Counted from the stretch's first letter, positions 25,894-35,868 are shown. The stretch is 64,000 bases of DNA from Nocardia sp. BMG111209 (GCF_000381925.1 NZ_KB907307.1:2418001-2482000), one strand, 5' to 3'. The notes: generated by a model not told the origin, from the sequence alone. Numbers and translations are program-made.

Positions 25894-27059
25894 CAGCGGG
25901 CACGCTGCGGGTCGGTATCACACCCGTATATCCTGTACACCCGGTGCGGCGAATTCTGGATGCGGGTCAGGACCGAGCCTTTCATCCACGTGCTGTCGTC
26001 GAGGACCGGCGCCGCCTCGACATTCTCGTACAACTTGTCCTTGATTCGCCGGCTCAATTCCATGATCAGCAGTGGCGCCACCGCCCGATCCGGGCATTCG
26101 GGATCGACGAACAGCATGTCGACCCGGACCGTATCGACGACCTTGTGCCGACCGGGCCGCTTCAGCTGCCACAGGGTGCCGAGGTCGCGCAGCCATCGCG
26201 ACGAGAACCGCGCCGAACGCGCCGCGGCCTGATTGACGTCGGGAATACCCATCAGGAATCCGACGGGCCTGCCCTCCAACTCCGCGAGGAGAACGAGTTT
26301 GCGATCCAGAACCGGGAGCATGAGTTTCAGCAGGTCGAACAACTCGGCCGCGGACAACGGCGAGTAACCCCAGAAGTCGACGAATGTCTTGTTGTACAGG
26401 TCGGCGACGATCCTCGTATCACGCCGCAGCGTCCGGTACTTCATCGATCGAAACGTCACACCGGAGCGGGCGCGGACCTTCTCGTGCAGCTGCCGGTGGC
26501 GTGCGAACGCCGGATGGGTGAACAGGAGAGAGGGGTCGAACCGATAGCTGTAGAAGTCCTTGACCCCGACCAATCCCCATTTCTCGAATTGGCTGCCGTA
26601 GTACAGCGGGTTGTGGGGCATGCCCACCAGAGGCGGTTTCGGCTCGTCGTCGACAACGATACCGGCGCTGTAGAACATCGACGGGCTCAGCGGCCCGTAG
26701 ACCGCCGCCAGACCCCGCTCGGCCAGCCAGGACCTCGCCGCATTCAGCAATGCATCGGCAACCTCCTGCTGGTCGACCGCCTCGTAGAATCCGAAGAAAC
26801 CGATACTTTCCCCGGTGTACTCGGTGAAGCTCAGATCGTGAATCGCGGCGATACGACCGACGGCGATATTCCCGTCCCTGGCGATGAATGCCCGGACGCA
26901 CCGGCCGGCCGCCATCGCGGCCGGCGGATCGATCAATACATGATCGATATCGATCGTCTCGTCCGGGGTCGGAAACGGATCGCCCTGATAGATCCGCTCG
27001 CCGACGCCGCGGAATTCGGCCCAGTCCCGTGCCGAATCGACACTGTGTACGGTGATCAC
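25893..27059 (-). CDS. N-acetyltransferase-like (GNAT-fold) protein
   Basis: 388 residues. The N-terminal half has GRIAAIHD ... TGESIGFFGFYEAV, where a central GNAT beta-bulge would lie, then LNAARSWLAERGL and GPLSPSMFY. The C-terminal half repeats a GNAT-like pattern, VLLAELEGRPVGFLMGIPDVNQ. Long GNAT-like proteins of this type occur in natural-product loci and in mycolate bacteria, mostly uncharacterised. It overlaps the decarboxylase gene by 4 bp and the MMPL gene by 1 bp, so it is in the same operon. Probably an N-acyl- or aminoacyl-transferase; donor and acceptor unknown. Confidence 0.75.
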   Translation of the reverse strand: MITVHSVDSARDWAEFRGVGERIYQGDPFPTPDETIDIDHVLIDPPAAMAAGRCVRAFIARDGNIAVGRIAAIHDLSFTEYTGESIGFFGFYEAVDQQEVADALLNAARSWLAERGLAAVYGPLSPSMFYSAGIVVDDEPKPPLVGMPHNPLYYGSQFEKWGLVGVKDFYSYRFDPSLLFTHPAFARHRQLHEKVRARSGVTFRSMKYRTLRRDTRIVADLYNKTFVDFWGYSPLSAAELFDLLKLMLPVLDRKLVLLAELEGRPVGFLMGIPDVNQAAARSARFSSRWLRDLGTLWQLKRPGRHKVVDTVRVDMLFVDPECPDRAVAPLLIMELSRRIKDKLYENVEAAPVLDDSTWMKGSVLTRIQNSPHRVYRIYGCDTDPQRAR

Positions 27060-27805
27060 GACGCTTCATCTTCCGATCTGTCCCCGGCGACCGACACCGT
27101 GGAGGTGGCCAGCGCGGTTTTGCCCGCGAAGACATATTGACCCGGGTGGACGGCGATCTCGGTGACCAGTTCATCCGGCAGGAAGGCATCGCATTGGGAA
27201 CCGAAACGGATCATGCCGTATTGCTGTGCACGAGTGACGTCGTCCCCCTCGCGCACCCGGGCGACGATCCGGTTGACCCACAGGTCCGCGATCTGGGTCA
27301 CCAGCACGACCGCACCGCTGGTGTGCCGGATACCGATGGTCAGACGTTCGTTGGTCAGCAGATAATCGCACCCCTCGTCGTAAGGGGTACGGCCGGCGAT
27401 CACATTCGCACCGATCCGCGCCATCGACCGATTGAACGGTGCGGCGGCGCGGTGCCGACGCAAACAGATGGTGCCGGCGATCGGCGCGCGATTACGATGC
27501 ACCGAGTATTCGGTCATGTAGATACCGATGAGGTAGCCGTCCGATACGGTCCCGACACCGGTGAATTCCGTCAGTGGGATGGTCCGTCCGTTCTTCACCG
27601 CCTCGGGTATCTCACCGCCGTCGATCCGCTTGACATAGGTGACCACTCCGTCGGCCGGCGCGACGATCGCCGTGGGATCGGCCGGCGGCCGTCGCGGTGG
27701 ATCCCGGAAAAAGAACCGGGTTCGCCAGAACACGTAGAGCGATCCCGATCCGAATACCGAAGCGGCGACGGCCCACGCGATCACGCGGCGTTGTTGTGCG
27801 ATCAT
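27056..27805 (-). CDS. Phosphatidylserine-decarboxylase-like protein
   Basis: 249 residues. One N-terminal helix (~10-25), then FFRDPPRRPPADPTAIVAPADGVV, MTEYSVHRNRAP (decarboxylase metal/active-site region), and RFGSQCDAFLP, where Gly-Ser is the self-cleavage site that makes the pyruvoyl cofactor. All parts match the bacterial PSD family. ATG 27805 places the helix at the start; the gene overlaps both neighbours by 4 bp. In this operon it may act on a serine-bearing lipid intermediate rather than housekeeping phosphatidylserine, but that is inference. Confidence 0.87.
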   Translation of the reverse strand: MIAQQRRVIAWAVAASVFGSGSLYVFWRTRFFFRDPPRRPPADPTAIVAPADGVVTYVKRIDGGEIPEAVKNGRTIPLTEFTGVGTVSDGYLIGIYMTEYSVHRNRAPIAGTICLRRHRAAAPFNRSMARIGANVIAGRTPYDEGCDYLLTNERLTIGIRHTSGAVVLVTQIADLWVNRIVARVREGDDVTRAQQYGMIRFGSQCDAFLPDELVTEIAVHPGQYVFAGKTALATSTVSVAGDRSEDEAS

Positions 27806-28002
27806 CGGTATCGGCTCTCGTCCACTCGCTCCGACCAGCCGACGAACGATTCCAGCGGCCGGGCCCGCATGCTCCTCGGCAACAGCGCTATCGCACCGCA
27901 TACCACGTAGAAGCCCAGCGACAGAACAAAATTGAGCAGTTCACCGGCGCGCAGCGCATCGCGCGACGGAACCGACGACGGCTCGTTCTCGTACTCGGTC
28001 AT
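27802..28002 (-). CDS. Small membrane protein (66 aa)
   Basis: 66 residues with one hydrophobic segment (LLNFVLSLGFYVVCGAIALL) at ~25-44. Its ATG overlaps the stop of the upstream reductase by 4 bp and its stop overlaps the start of the decarboxylase gene, so it is translated as part of the operon. No family recognised. It may anchor or couple the neighbouring enzymes at the membrane. Confidence 0.65.
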   Translation of the reverse strand: MTEYENEPSSVPSRDALRAGELLNFVLSLGFYVVCGAIALLPRSMRARPLESFVGWSERVDESRYR

Positions 28003-29237
28003 CTCGCCGGAACAGGGATCGAGGTGCGCAGCTCGGCCTTCCGGAAATAGAGCTCGAAGAGCCGGCGGTTGTCGCACCACGACGTGTCGTAGCCGGGCGG
28101 AAAAATCGCTTCGGGCTTGTGCACCAGCCGCATCAATTTGTCGATGTTGTCCGACAGCATCGTCCTGGCGAATTTCGGCGAGATACGCAAGGTCACCCGC
28201 TCGACGAATTCGTCCCAGCTGACCAGTTCCAGGCCGAGGAGTTCGGCATAGAGGTCGTGGCCGTAGCTCTCGGGATTGCTGGGCACCAGACGGGCCTGTG
28301 GACGAGCCGCGGAGGCGTTCGCGGCCATCACTTCACACAGCACATCGACGGGAACGTAATTCATACCCGGCCCGTCCCAGATCGCACCGACCGCGATGGC
28401 CAACTCGACGATCCGCCAGAAGGTGTACACCCGCCCGGGGTCGAGGCCATAATCCGTACCACCGAGCACATAGGGTGCCTCGCACAAGGTGACCGAATAC
28501 GTTTCCGAGTTCGCCAGCCACCCGAGCAGCGTGGCATTCACCCATTTCATCTGGGCATACCCGGAGTACCACCACGAATCAGGACGGCGGAAATCGTCGG
28601 GCTTCTGGTACAGATGGGCACCGATACTTCCGAGATAGGTGACATGTTTACGCGACGAGGTAACCGAGAATTCCAGCATCCGCAGCAGACTGATGACCCA
28701 GTCGTTGCGAAGGTCCAGATAGCTCTCGGTGTAGTCGGTCGAGCTGGCGCAGTTGAACACCGAGCCGACCTTGTGCGCCAGGTCGATATAATCCGAATCG
28801 CTCAACCCGAATCGGCGCCGAGTCGGGGTGCCCTCGACGATCCGCACCTTGGTCATATCGACGTCGATCGCGTAGCGGTCCAGCGTGGTCCGCAACCGCT
28901 GACCCGCGGTCTGCTCGGCGTTCGACCGTACGACGGCCTGCACCTCCTCGATCGACGCGTCACGACTCAAACGGCCGATCAGATGGGCGCCCACGAACCC
29001 GTTCGCACCGAACACCAGCGCGTTCCCGTGTCGCGCTGCCGGCATCGCCGCCACGCGACGACGAGTTTCCTCGTCGATATGTGGACGAAGTATGGTGGGG
29101 TCGCCTGCACTCAGGGCCGCGACGTCGGCGTACTTGCCGCCGAACCGCAAACCCCGACTCTCCGGTGTGATCACCGTATCCGAGTACGGCCACCTTGGAC
29201 GTGACAATTCTTCGCTGAATGTCGATACGTCGTTCAT
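27999..29237 (-). CDS. Thioester-reductase-like NAD(P)-binding protein
   Basis: 412 residues. FGANGFVGAHLIGRL near residue 79 is the Rossmann motif, and VFNCASSTDYTESY, YLGSIGAH and the YAQMK active site follow. This is the extended-SDR plan of stand-alone carboxylic acid/thioester reductase domains (NAD_binding_4), which release acyl groups from carrier proteins as aldehydes or alcohols. It is the first gene of the operon 29237-23614. ATG 29237 is preceded by AAGGCGA. The nearby acyl carrier protein and AMP ligases give it a plausible substrate. Confidence 0.82.
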   Translation of the reverse strand: MNDVSTFSEELSRPRWPYSDTVITPESRGLRFGGKYADVAALSAGDPTILRPHIDEETRRRVAAMPAARHGNALVFGANGFVGAHLIGRLSRDASIEEVQAVVRSNAEQTAGQRLRTTLDRYAIDVDMTKVRIVEGTPTRRRFGLSDSDYIDLAHKVGSVFNCASSTDYTESYLDLRNDWVISLLRMLEFSVTSSRKHVTYLGSIGAHLYQKPDDFRRPDSWWYSGYAQMKWVNATLLGWLANSETYSVTLCEAPYVLGGTDYGLDPGRVYTFWRIVELAIAVGAIWDGPGMNYVPVDVLCEVMAANASAARPQARLVPSNPESYGHDLYAELLGLELVSWDEFVERVTLRISPKFARTMLSDNIDKLMRLVHKPEAIFPPGYDTSWCDNRRLFELYFRKAELRTSIPVPAR

Positions 29238-29706
29238 TCGCCTTGTCCGATAATCTGAATTCGGTTGGAAATCTTTCTTCGCCGCGCATGCCTGGCCGCG
29301 AAACCGTTGACCGAAACTCGCGCCTGCTGCGGTTCCGAACTGGTGTAACCTGGTTACTGATTACTGAGAAAGATTTTTACAAAGACTCGGTTGGATGTCA
29401 ATCGTTCACAGATGGGCGGCGGTACCACCTGTATATCTCACAGCGAGGCGGGCATCTCGACCAATCGCCGTCACAAGAACCCGATACCGATCCGCCCCGG
29501 GACAATATTTCCAGCTTTGCGATCACGGTATTTCATGATCATCTCTTGTGAAATGCGGGGTCCGGCGAGCAACCGAACTCGCCCGGCGATACGCGCCCGG
29601 ACCGCGGGGCTCCGTCTCGGGAGCCGGACAACGAGGCATTTCGCGGAGCGCCCCGCTGACCGATTCGCCGTGGAAACCGGTCGCGGGGCGCTGACCACGG
29701 TCCGGG
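29238..29706 (-). promoter_or_regulatory. 469-bp intergenic region with promoter and palindrome
   Basis: No gene is supported here. The region is AT-richer than its surroundings. On the minus strand there is TTGACA (29401-29396), a 16-bp spacer and TAAAAA (29379-29374), a good promoter for the operon starting at 29237. Just downstream lies the 13-bp perfect palindrome GTAACC-T-GGTTAC (29345-29357), placed where a repressor would block transcription. The remainder near 29560-29700 is ordinary high-GC sequence with nothing recognised. Confidence 0.6.
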
Positions 29707-29967
29707 TCACATCGTCGGTGCGGTGCTGGATTGTGCTGCCGCGATGAGCTTTTCGAGATCGGCGACGGTGACCAGATCCACCGGCGCCACGTCGCCGTCG
29801 ACCGGCTGCAGGTCGAATTCGGATTCCAGCGCGACCGACAGTTCCACCAGCGCCATGGAACTCAGTCCGAGATCCTCGATGAGACGATCGTCGCTGCCGA
29901 TCTCCCGGTCGACCTTGGCCAGTCGGCCGACGATGGCGCGCACCCGCGTCGAGATGCTGTCGTTCAT
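29707..29967 (-). CDS. Acyl carrier protein
   Basis: 86 residues. DRLIEDLGLSSMALVELSVALESEFDL is the carrier-protein core; Ser in GLSSMAL is the phosphopantetheine site. AGGAGG precedes the ATG. It is the last gene of the operon 35868-29707 and lies 32 bp after the R2-like protein gene. It presumably receives an acyl group activated by one of the two AMP ligases of this operon and presents it to the di-iron protein and reductase. Confidence 0.92.
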   Translation of the reverse strand: MNDSISTRVRAIVGRLAKVDREIGSDDRLIEDLGLSSMALVELSVALESEFDLQPVDGDVAPVDLVTVADLEKLIAAAQSSTAPTM

Positions 29968-29998
29968 GGTGTCCTCCTGATGTCGTGACTTCGGATTC

Positions 29999-30985
29999 TC
30001 AGACGTCGGTCAGCCGGACCAGATGCGGTCGGCCCCACGTCTCGGCATAGGTGTCGAGTCCCGACTCGACGCCGGCGTCGAAGGCGGCCGCGGCGTCGGG
30101 CCCGTGCTGTTCCAGGCCGATGCTGCTCAATTGCCGCACGGCCCGATCCCGTGCCGTCGACCACGCGTCGCGCAACTGCATCGCGCGAAAGTTCGACGCC
30201 GCCCGGATCATCGGGACGTGCAGCCTGGTGTGCGGCGCGACCAGCACGATCGCGGCGAGCCGGACCGCGTCCAGATACGCCGCGACGAGCGGTTCGGCCA
30301 GCCCGGCCGCGACGGCCCGCCGCGCCGCCATGACGCCGAACGAGATGTGCCGCGACTCGTCGCGGGTGACATTGGTCAGGCCCTCGTCGAGGGTGTGCAG
30401 TTCGAGCGCTTTCGCTCGCCGGCGGTTGGTGCGCAGGCCGGTCACGGCCAGCACGCCTTCGGTGACGAGGTGGTAGTAGACCGAGGCCGTGCACCAGCTG
30501 ATCGGGTCGCCACCGCTGGTGTGCACCGCACGAGTGACGCGGCGCAACTCGGGGTCGAAGTAGTGGCCGTAGTCCGTCCGGGTTCGCATGGCGGCGAGTT
30601 CGGACGCGGAATTCACCCCGGTGACGCGGTCGAGGTAGGTCTGGAAGAACAGGACATGCCGGGCCTCGTCGGCCAGCTGGGTGGCGAGATACAGCTGATC
30701 GGCTTCGGCGCCCGCATGCTCCACCAGGGAACTCAGCGTGGCGGTGACCGATATCTCGCCGACCTCTATTTCGGCCAGGGCACCCAGCAATTCCGCGCGA
30801 TGATGCGGGCCGAGTTGCTCCCACACCGCCCGGTCGCGGTCGAAATCCAGCGCGGCCACGGCCCAGTGCTGATTCTCCCAGCGGTCGTAGAGCGCACGCG
30901 CGCCGGAGGTATCGCCGGTGCGGCCGGGGGCCGACTCGACGGTGAGAGCGTTGTCCAGGTCGTCGATGAGATCGGTTGCGCTCAT
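29999..30985 (-). CDS. R2-like di-iron (ferritin-like) oxygenase
   Basis: 328 residues, all helical. Metal-ligand pattern: Glu77 in EVGE, DEARH (106-110), Glu176 in VTEG, and DESRH (209-213). These two ExxH motifs plus extra Glu are those of ribonucleotide-reductase-R2-like proteins; the order is closest to R2-like ligand-binding oxidases. The AurF-type third His is not seen. The start overlaps the stop of the AMP ligase by 4 bp. In this setting it may oxidise (hydroxylate, desaturate or otherwise modify) a carrier-bound fatty acyl chain. Confidence 0.82.
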   Translation of the reverse strand: MSATDLIDDLDNALTVESAPGRTGDTSGARALYDRWENQHWAVAALDFDRDRAVWEQLGPHHRAELLGALAEIEVGEISVTATLSSLVEHAGAEADQLYLATQLADEARHVLFFQTYLDRVTGVNSASELAAMRTRTDYGHYFDPELRRVTRAVHTSGGDPISWCTASVYYHLVTEGVLAVTGLRTNRRRAKALELHTLDEGLTNVTRDESRHISFGVMAARRAVAAGLAEPLVAAYLDAVRLAAIVLVAPHTRLHVPMIRAASNFRAMQLRDAWSTARDRAVRQLSSIGLEQHGPDAAAAFDAGVESGLDTYAETWGRPHLVRLTDV

Positions 30986-32730
30986 GCGGCGTCTCCGTCC
31001 GAGTGGGTCGTGGTGTCGGTTTCCCAGGGTGGCGCGGTGTGCGCGACATCCCGCCAGCTGGTATGGACGAGCGTGCCGGGCAGCCGGCCGTCGGCGACCA
31101 CCTGCCACATGACCCGGCGGCGCGGCTTGCCGCTCGACGTGCGCTGGATCGCCCCGGAGGTCGCCCGCACGATCACCAGGGCCACGGCGTCCGAGGTGCG
31201 GGCCGACATCAGCGTGGTGATGCGGGACACGAGTTCGTCGTCCAGGTCCGCCTGCACGACGATCACGGCGGTGTCGACCAGGTCCAGGGTGCCGAGCAGG
31301 ACAGCGACCTGGCTCGTGACGAGGCCGAGTTCGCGGGCGATCTCCAATTCCACGTCCTCGGCGTGCACCGCCGCGCCCCGGACCTTGAGGCTGTCGCCGA
31401 TGCGGCCGATCACGAAGAGGCTGCCCTCGACCAGAACACCCGAATCGCCGGTGCGGAAAGCGCCGTCCGCGAAGCGGTCGTCCGGGCCGCCGGGCTCGGC
31501 GTCGATGTGGTGGTAGCCGGCGGTCACCGACGTCCCGTGCACCCGGATCTCGCCGAGATATCCCTCGGGCAGCGGGTTTCCGGTCTCGTCGATGATCTCC
31601 ACCCGCATACCGGCTGCGGGAGTGCCGCATTCGGTCAACCAGGTTCCGGTGCCCGGTGCGTCCGCACCGAGGATTCCGGTAGCCCCGAATTTCACCGGTT
31701 CGCCGATCCGGACCGTGGGTGTGGCGAGTTCGCGGATGAGGGATTCGGCGCCGACGGTGACGCCGGTGGCGATCAGCGTGGTTTCGGCCATGCCGTACGC
31801 GGGCATCAGAGCGGCGGTGCGGAATCCGAACGGCTCGACCGCGCGGGCGAACTCGGCGATCGCGGCGGGGTCGATCCGCTCGGCTCCGAGCACGGCCACC
31901 CGGCACGGTGAGAAGTCCATTCCGGCAAGCTGTTCCGGTTGCACGCGGCGGGCCGCGTAGAGGTAGCCGAACGGCGGGCCGCCGGTCAGCGTCGCGCCGG
32001 ACTCCCCGAGGCACCGCAACCACCGCAACGGGTCGCGGATGAACTGCTGTGGTGTCATGAGCCACAGGGTGATCTGCGACGTCACCCCGAGCAGCAGGCT
32101 CATCAGACCCATGTCGTGGTAGTGCGGCAGCCACAGCGCCGAGCTGTCGCCGTCGGACATCCGCATCCACCGGTGCAGGGCGGATATGTTGGCGCACAGG
32201 TTGTCCCGCGTGACCCGTACCCCTTTCGGGGTACCGCTCGAGCCCGAAGTGAACTGCAGCAGCGCCACATCCGGGATCGGGTGGCCGACCGGTTCCATCC
32301 GCGCGCCGGCCGGATCGGCGCCGACCTGGATCACCGTGGGAGCGGGCACACAGGTCGCGGCGGTCGTGGTGGCGACGGCGGCGGTGCTGTCGTCCACCAG
32401 CACCGCCGAACATCCGGACCGATGCATGAGGGTGCTCAGATGCGCGGTGTATCGCGCACCGTTTCCGAAGGCGGCGGGCGGGGCCACCGGAACCGGCGTG
32501 CAGCCCGCGCTGAGCGTACCGAAGAACGCGGCGACGAAATCGGCTTGGCGGGCGAACAACAGCATCACGTTCGCGTTCGGCGGGATCCGAGCGTCCCGCA
32601 GCTGCGCGGCCGTCGCGGTCGCGGCGGCGGCGAGTTCGGTGTACGGCCGATAGGTCCAGCCGCCCGAGCCGTCGGCGATGTGGACACCGCGGTCGGCGCT
32701 GGGGCACGACAGCCAGTCGTTGAGCAGCAT
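30982..32730 (-). CDS. Fatty acyl-AMP ligase (FAAL)
   Basis: 582 residues. AMP-binding motif LLQFTSGSSGTPKGV, then WLPHYHDMGL (typical of FAALs), LMPAYGMAETTL, GDSG and a C-terminal SSGKPRR with the catalytic Lys region. FAALs make acyl-adenylates for transfer to carrier proteins instead of CoA. AGAAGGA precedes the ATG. It lies between an MFS gene and the R2-like gene with 13-bp and 4-bp spacings, so it is in one operon with the carrier protein, its likely acceptor. Confidence 0.9.
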   Translation of the reverse strand: MLLNDWLSCPSADRGVHIADGSGGWTYRPYTELAAAATATAAQLRDARIPPNANVMLLFARQADFVAAFFGTLSAGCTPVPVAPPAAFGNGARYTAHLSTLMHRSGCSAVLVDDSTAAVATTTAATCVPAPTVIQVGADPAGARMEPVGHPIPDVALLQFTSGSSGTPKGVRVTRDNLCANISALHRWMRMSDGDSSALWLPHYHDMGLMSLLLGVTSQITLWLMTPQQFIRDPLRWLRCLGESGATLTGGPPFGYLYAARRVQPEQLAGMDFSPCRVAVLGAERIDPAAIAEFARAVEPFGFRTAALMPAYGMAETTLIATGVTVGAESLIRELATPTVRIGEPVKFGATGILGADAPGTGTWLTECGTPAAGMRVEIIDETGNPLPEGYLGEIRVHGTSVTAGYHHIDAEPGGPDDRFADGAFRTGDSGVLVEGSLFVIGRIGDSLKVRGAAVHAEDVELEIARELGLVTSQVAVLLGTLDLVDTAVIVVQADLDDELVSRITTLMSARTSDAVALVIVRATSGAIQRTSSGKPRRRVMWQVVADGRLPGTLVHTSWRDVAHTAPPWETDTTTHSDGDAA

Positions 32731-32743
32731 GGTGCGAATCCTT

Positions 32744-34204
32744 CTAGGAGAGAACCGAATTCGGCGAACCTGAGGCAGCGGCCGGACGTGCCCGGCGCCA
32801 CGGGACGCTGATCACGGCGGCCGCGGCAGCCAGTACCGCGATGACCGCGAAGGCAGGCCGGAACCCGGCCACCAGTGCATCGTCGACCGTTGCCCCGGAC
32901 AGCAGCCGGTGTGTGGTGATCGTCGATGCGATCGACGTCGCCGCGGCGATCCCGAGCGCGCCGCCGATCTGGCCGGACGTGGTGAACAGGCCGGCCCCCG
33001 CACCCGCCTCGGCCGGCGCCAGACCGTCCATGGCCAGCACGGTGTTCGACACCGCCGACCACCCGAAGCCCGCACCCAGCGCGATCAGCGGCACGAGCAG
33101 GTTCACCAGGTAGGACGAGTCCCGGCCGGCCTCGATCAACCACAGTCCGCTCACGACACTCACGGCCGCGCCCGCGAAGGCGACGGCGGACGCACCGACT
33201 CGCGGAAGTACCCGCCTGGCAACGAGAGTGGCGAGCACGATGGCAGCGCCGGCCGGCAGGAACAGCAGTCCGGTGCGTAATGCGCTGTAGCCGAGCACGT
33301 CCTGGCACAGCCGGGTCAGCAGGAATTTGGCGGGGTAGCCGAAGGCGAACACCAGCAGGTACGTCAGGCACGCACGCAGGGTGTTGCCGTTGGCGAGCAG
33401 GTGCACGGGCACGATCGGTTGTTGCGACATCCGCTCGGCGACAACGAATCCGGCGGCCAGCACGACGGTCGCGGCCAGGGCCGTGAGGGTTCCGTGGTCG
33501 GTCCAGCCCGTGTCGCCCGCTCGAATCAGCGCATACACGAACGTGATCAGCGTGGCGGTGCCGAGCAGCGCGCCGAGCACATTGAGCCGGCGCGGGATCG
33601 TCGGCGGCGTGGTGAGCACCAGCGGAGCGGCGATCAGCAACACCAGCCCCACCGGGACGTTGACGCCGAACACCCAGCGCCACGACGCTTCCGCGGTGAG
33701 TACGCCGCCCAGCAGTTCGCCCATCATGGCGCCGAGCCCGCCCATGGCGCCGTACAGGGCCAGCGCCGCGGTGCGTGGCCGGCCCGCCGGAACCATCGTG
33801 GCGATCAGGGAAATCGCGGCCGGGCTGATCATCGCGCCGCCGACGCCCTGGAACAGCCGGGCCGCGACGAGCACCGCGGCGCTCCCGGCCAGCCCGCAGG
33901 CGAGCGACGCGGCGGTGAATACGACGATGCCCGAAAGGAATACCCGCCGCTTACCCAGCACATCCCCGAGACCGCCACCCAGCAGCAGCAATCCGCCGAA
34001 GGTCAGCACGTAGCCGTCCGCGATCCAGGCCAGACCGGATCCGCCGACGTGCAGCGCGCGGCCGATCGAGGGCAGCGCCACGTTCACGATGGTGGCGTCG
34101 AGCACGACGATGAACTGGGCCAGGCAGATCAACGGCACCGCGTACCGCGAATACCTCTTGCCTTGTCCCGCAGCCGGATCCGTCGAAACGGCGGTATCAC
34201 TCAT
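32744..34204 (-). CDS. MFS transporter, DHA2/EmrB type
   Basis: 486 residues with about 14 hydrophobic helices. ICLAQFIVVLDATIVNVALPSIG at the first helix and GYVLTFGGLLLLGGGLGDVLGKRR after helix 2 are the DHA2 signature. The ATG overlaps the stop of the upstream AMP ligase by 4 bp, so it belongs to the operon. It may export the lipid product or confer self-resistance. Confidence 0.92.
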   Translation of the reverse strand: MSDTAVSTDPAAGQGKRYSRYAVPLICLAQFIVVLDATIVNVALPSIGRALHVGGSGLAWIADGYVLTFGGLLLLGGGLGDVLGKRRVFLSGIVVFTAASLACGLAGSAAVLVAARLFQGVGGAMISPAAISLIATMVPAGRPRTAALALYGAMGGLGAMMGELLGGVLTAEASWRWVFGVNVPVGLVLLIAAPLVLTTPPTIPRRLNVLGALLGTATLITFVYALIRAGDTGWTDHGTLTALAATVVLAAGFVVAERMSQQPIVPVHLLANGNTLRACLTYLLVFAFGYPAKFLLTRLCQDVLGYSALRTGLLFLPAGAAIVLATLVARRVLPRVGASAVAFAGAAVSVVSGLWLIEAGRDSSYLVNLLVPLIALGAGFGWSAVSNTVLAMDGLAPAEAGAGAGLFTTSGQIGGALGIAAATSIASTITTHRLLSGATVDDALVAGFRPAFAVIAVLAAAAAVISVPWRRARPAAASGSPNSVLS

Positions 34205-35868
34205 CGCGCCACCGCCGTCGTCCGGTCGGACAGGTGGCGCTCCCGGCACGCGCCGCGCCGGACCTTCCCGCTCGTCGTCACCGGGACGGTGCCCAGCGCC
34301 GCGAAGGTCACGTCACGAACAGGGACGCCGTGCCCGGCCGTCACCGCCGCGGCGACGGCCGCCGCCGTCACCACCGGCTGCGGCACCTGCGCGCTGTCGA
34401 CCTCGAGGACGAGCGTCACCGCGTCGGCGGCACCGAACCCCACCGCGCCGGAGACGCCGGACTCCACTGCGTCACCCACACCGAACGCGACCGCTCGCCG
34501 GACCGGCACACCCGCCGCTGCGACGGCCGTGCGTTCCAGATCGAAGGGATAGTGCTCGCGGCCATCGATCGTGATCAGGTCCGCCAGCCGGTCCAGCACG
34601 AACAACTCGCCCGCGATCATCGCGCCGAGGTCACCGGTGGGCAGATAGCGCACGTCGTCGAGCACCACCGCCGGGTCCGGCCGTCCCCAGTAACCGGCGG
34701 TGATGTTGTCGCCCGCCAGGAGGATTTCACCGGTGTGGCCTTCCGGCCGGTCGGCGCGGGTGACCGGGTCGACGATCCGGACCCGGATGCCCGGCGCCGG
34801 TACGCCGCTGCCGATCAGTGCGAGATCACCGGAGCCGGGCACGAGTAGGCCGGTCGACAGGATGTCCCGGCTCACCCGGATCGTGGTCCACGGGGTGCCC
34901 GGCGGACAGGAGGCCACCAGCGCGACCGCCTCGGCCATGCCGTAACAAGGCAGCAGCGCAGTCGGATTCAGGCCCGCGCCGGCCAGTCCGTCGGCGAACG
35001 CCCGCAGATCGTCCGGGGACACGGTGTCGGCGCCGACACCGACCGCCCGCAGACTCGACAGATCGAAATCCGCGCGCTGTGCCACCGGAACGCGCTGCAA
35101 CAGCATCCGGCAGGCGAAGGCGGGCAGCGGCGCGAATTGTGCTCGGTGCTCGGTGATCCGATGCAGCCATTGCTTCGGGAAGCGGACGAAATCCAGCGGG
35201 TCGACGACGACATTGCGACGGCCGTCGAAGATCGGCGCCAACAGCTGGACGACCAGGCCGAAGTCGTGGAAGTGCGGCATCCAGCCGACCGTGGTCTCGT
35301 CCGGCTCCGGTGCGAACATCGACGCGAGCATGGCACAGTTGGCCAGCGCATTGGCGTGGGTCACCAGCACGCCGCGCGGCGAACCCGTTGTGCCCGAAGA
35401 ATATTGAAGGTAGGCGAGATCGTCCGGCCGCGCCGGCGGCCGGGCCGGGCCCGCCGGGTCACCGGTGGCCTCGATATCCGAGGCGACCCAGGGGGTCGTG
35501 CCCGAGTCGAACAGCGCGCTCCACCCGCCGACCGTCAGAATCAACGCCGGGGCGCAGTCCGCCACGATGTGGCCGAACCGGTCGTTCATCGGCCCGGGTA
35601 ACGGTGGCGGCACCGGAACCGCGACGACCCCGGCGGCCAGGCAGCCGAAGAAGGCCGCGACGAACTCGGGTCCGGTCGGATATGCCAGCAGCACCCGCTC
35701 GCCCCGGTTCACGCGCCGTAACAGCAGCGCCGCAATGGATTCCACCCGCCGGTACAGCTCGGCATAACTCGGTGCGGCGACGGCGCCGCTCGCTTTCGGG
35801 AATACCAGCGGCACCTCGTCCGCCGCCGCGGCGACCCGCACCCGCAGCAATTCTTCCAACGTTCGCAT
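34201..35868 (-). CDS. Second fatty acyl-AMP ligase-like protein
   Basis: 555 residues. LAYLQYSSGTTGSPRGV, WMPHFHDFGLVVQLLAP, LLPCYGMAEAV and C-terminal TTSGKVRRG mark a FAAL-type adenylating enzyme. It begins the operon; ATG 35868 is preceded by AAGAG. Having two ligases with a single carrier protein suggests that two different acyl groups are activated, or that one activates a non-fatty substrate. The C-terminal domain has an alanine/valine-rich stretch with repeated GVGDA/GAADA, unlike its partner. Confidence 0.88.
   Translation of the reverse strand: MRTLEELLRVRVAAAADEVPLVFPKASGAVAAPSYAELYRRVESIAALLLRRVNRGERVLLAYPTGPEFVAAFFGCLAAGVVAVPVPPPLPGPMNDRFGHIVADCAPALILTVGGWSALFDSGTTPWVASDIEATGDPAGPARPPARPDDLAYLQYSSGTTGSPRGVLVTHANALANCAMLASMFAPEPDETTVGWMPHFHDFGLVVQLLAPIFDGRRNVVVDPLDFVRFPKQWLHRITEHRAQFAPLPAFACRMLLQRVPVAQRADFDLSSLRAVGVGADTVSPDDLRAFADGLAGAGLNPTALLPCYGMAEAVALVASCPPGTPWTTIRVSRDILSTGLLVPGSGDLALIGSGVPAPGIRVRIVDPVTRADRPEGHTGEILLAGDNITAGYWGRPDPAVVLDDVRYLPTGDLGAMIAGELFVLDRLADLITIDGREHYPFDLERTAVAAAGVPVRRAVAFGVGDAVESGVSGAVGFGAADAVTLVLEVDSAQVPQPVVTAAAVAAAVTAGHGVPVRDVTFAALGTVPVTTSGKVRRGACRERHLSDRTTAVAR

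Noticed and set aside
29999..30985. AurF-type N-oxygenase
   Set aside because: Two ExxH motifs are present but the additional His ligand pattern of AurF is not seen; the order fits R2-like proteins better.
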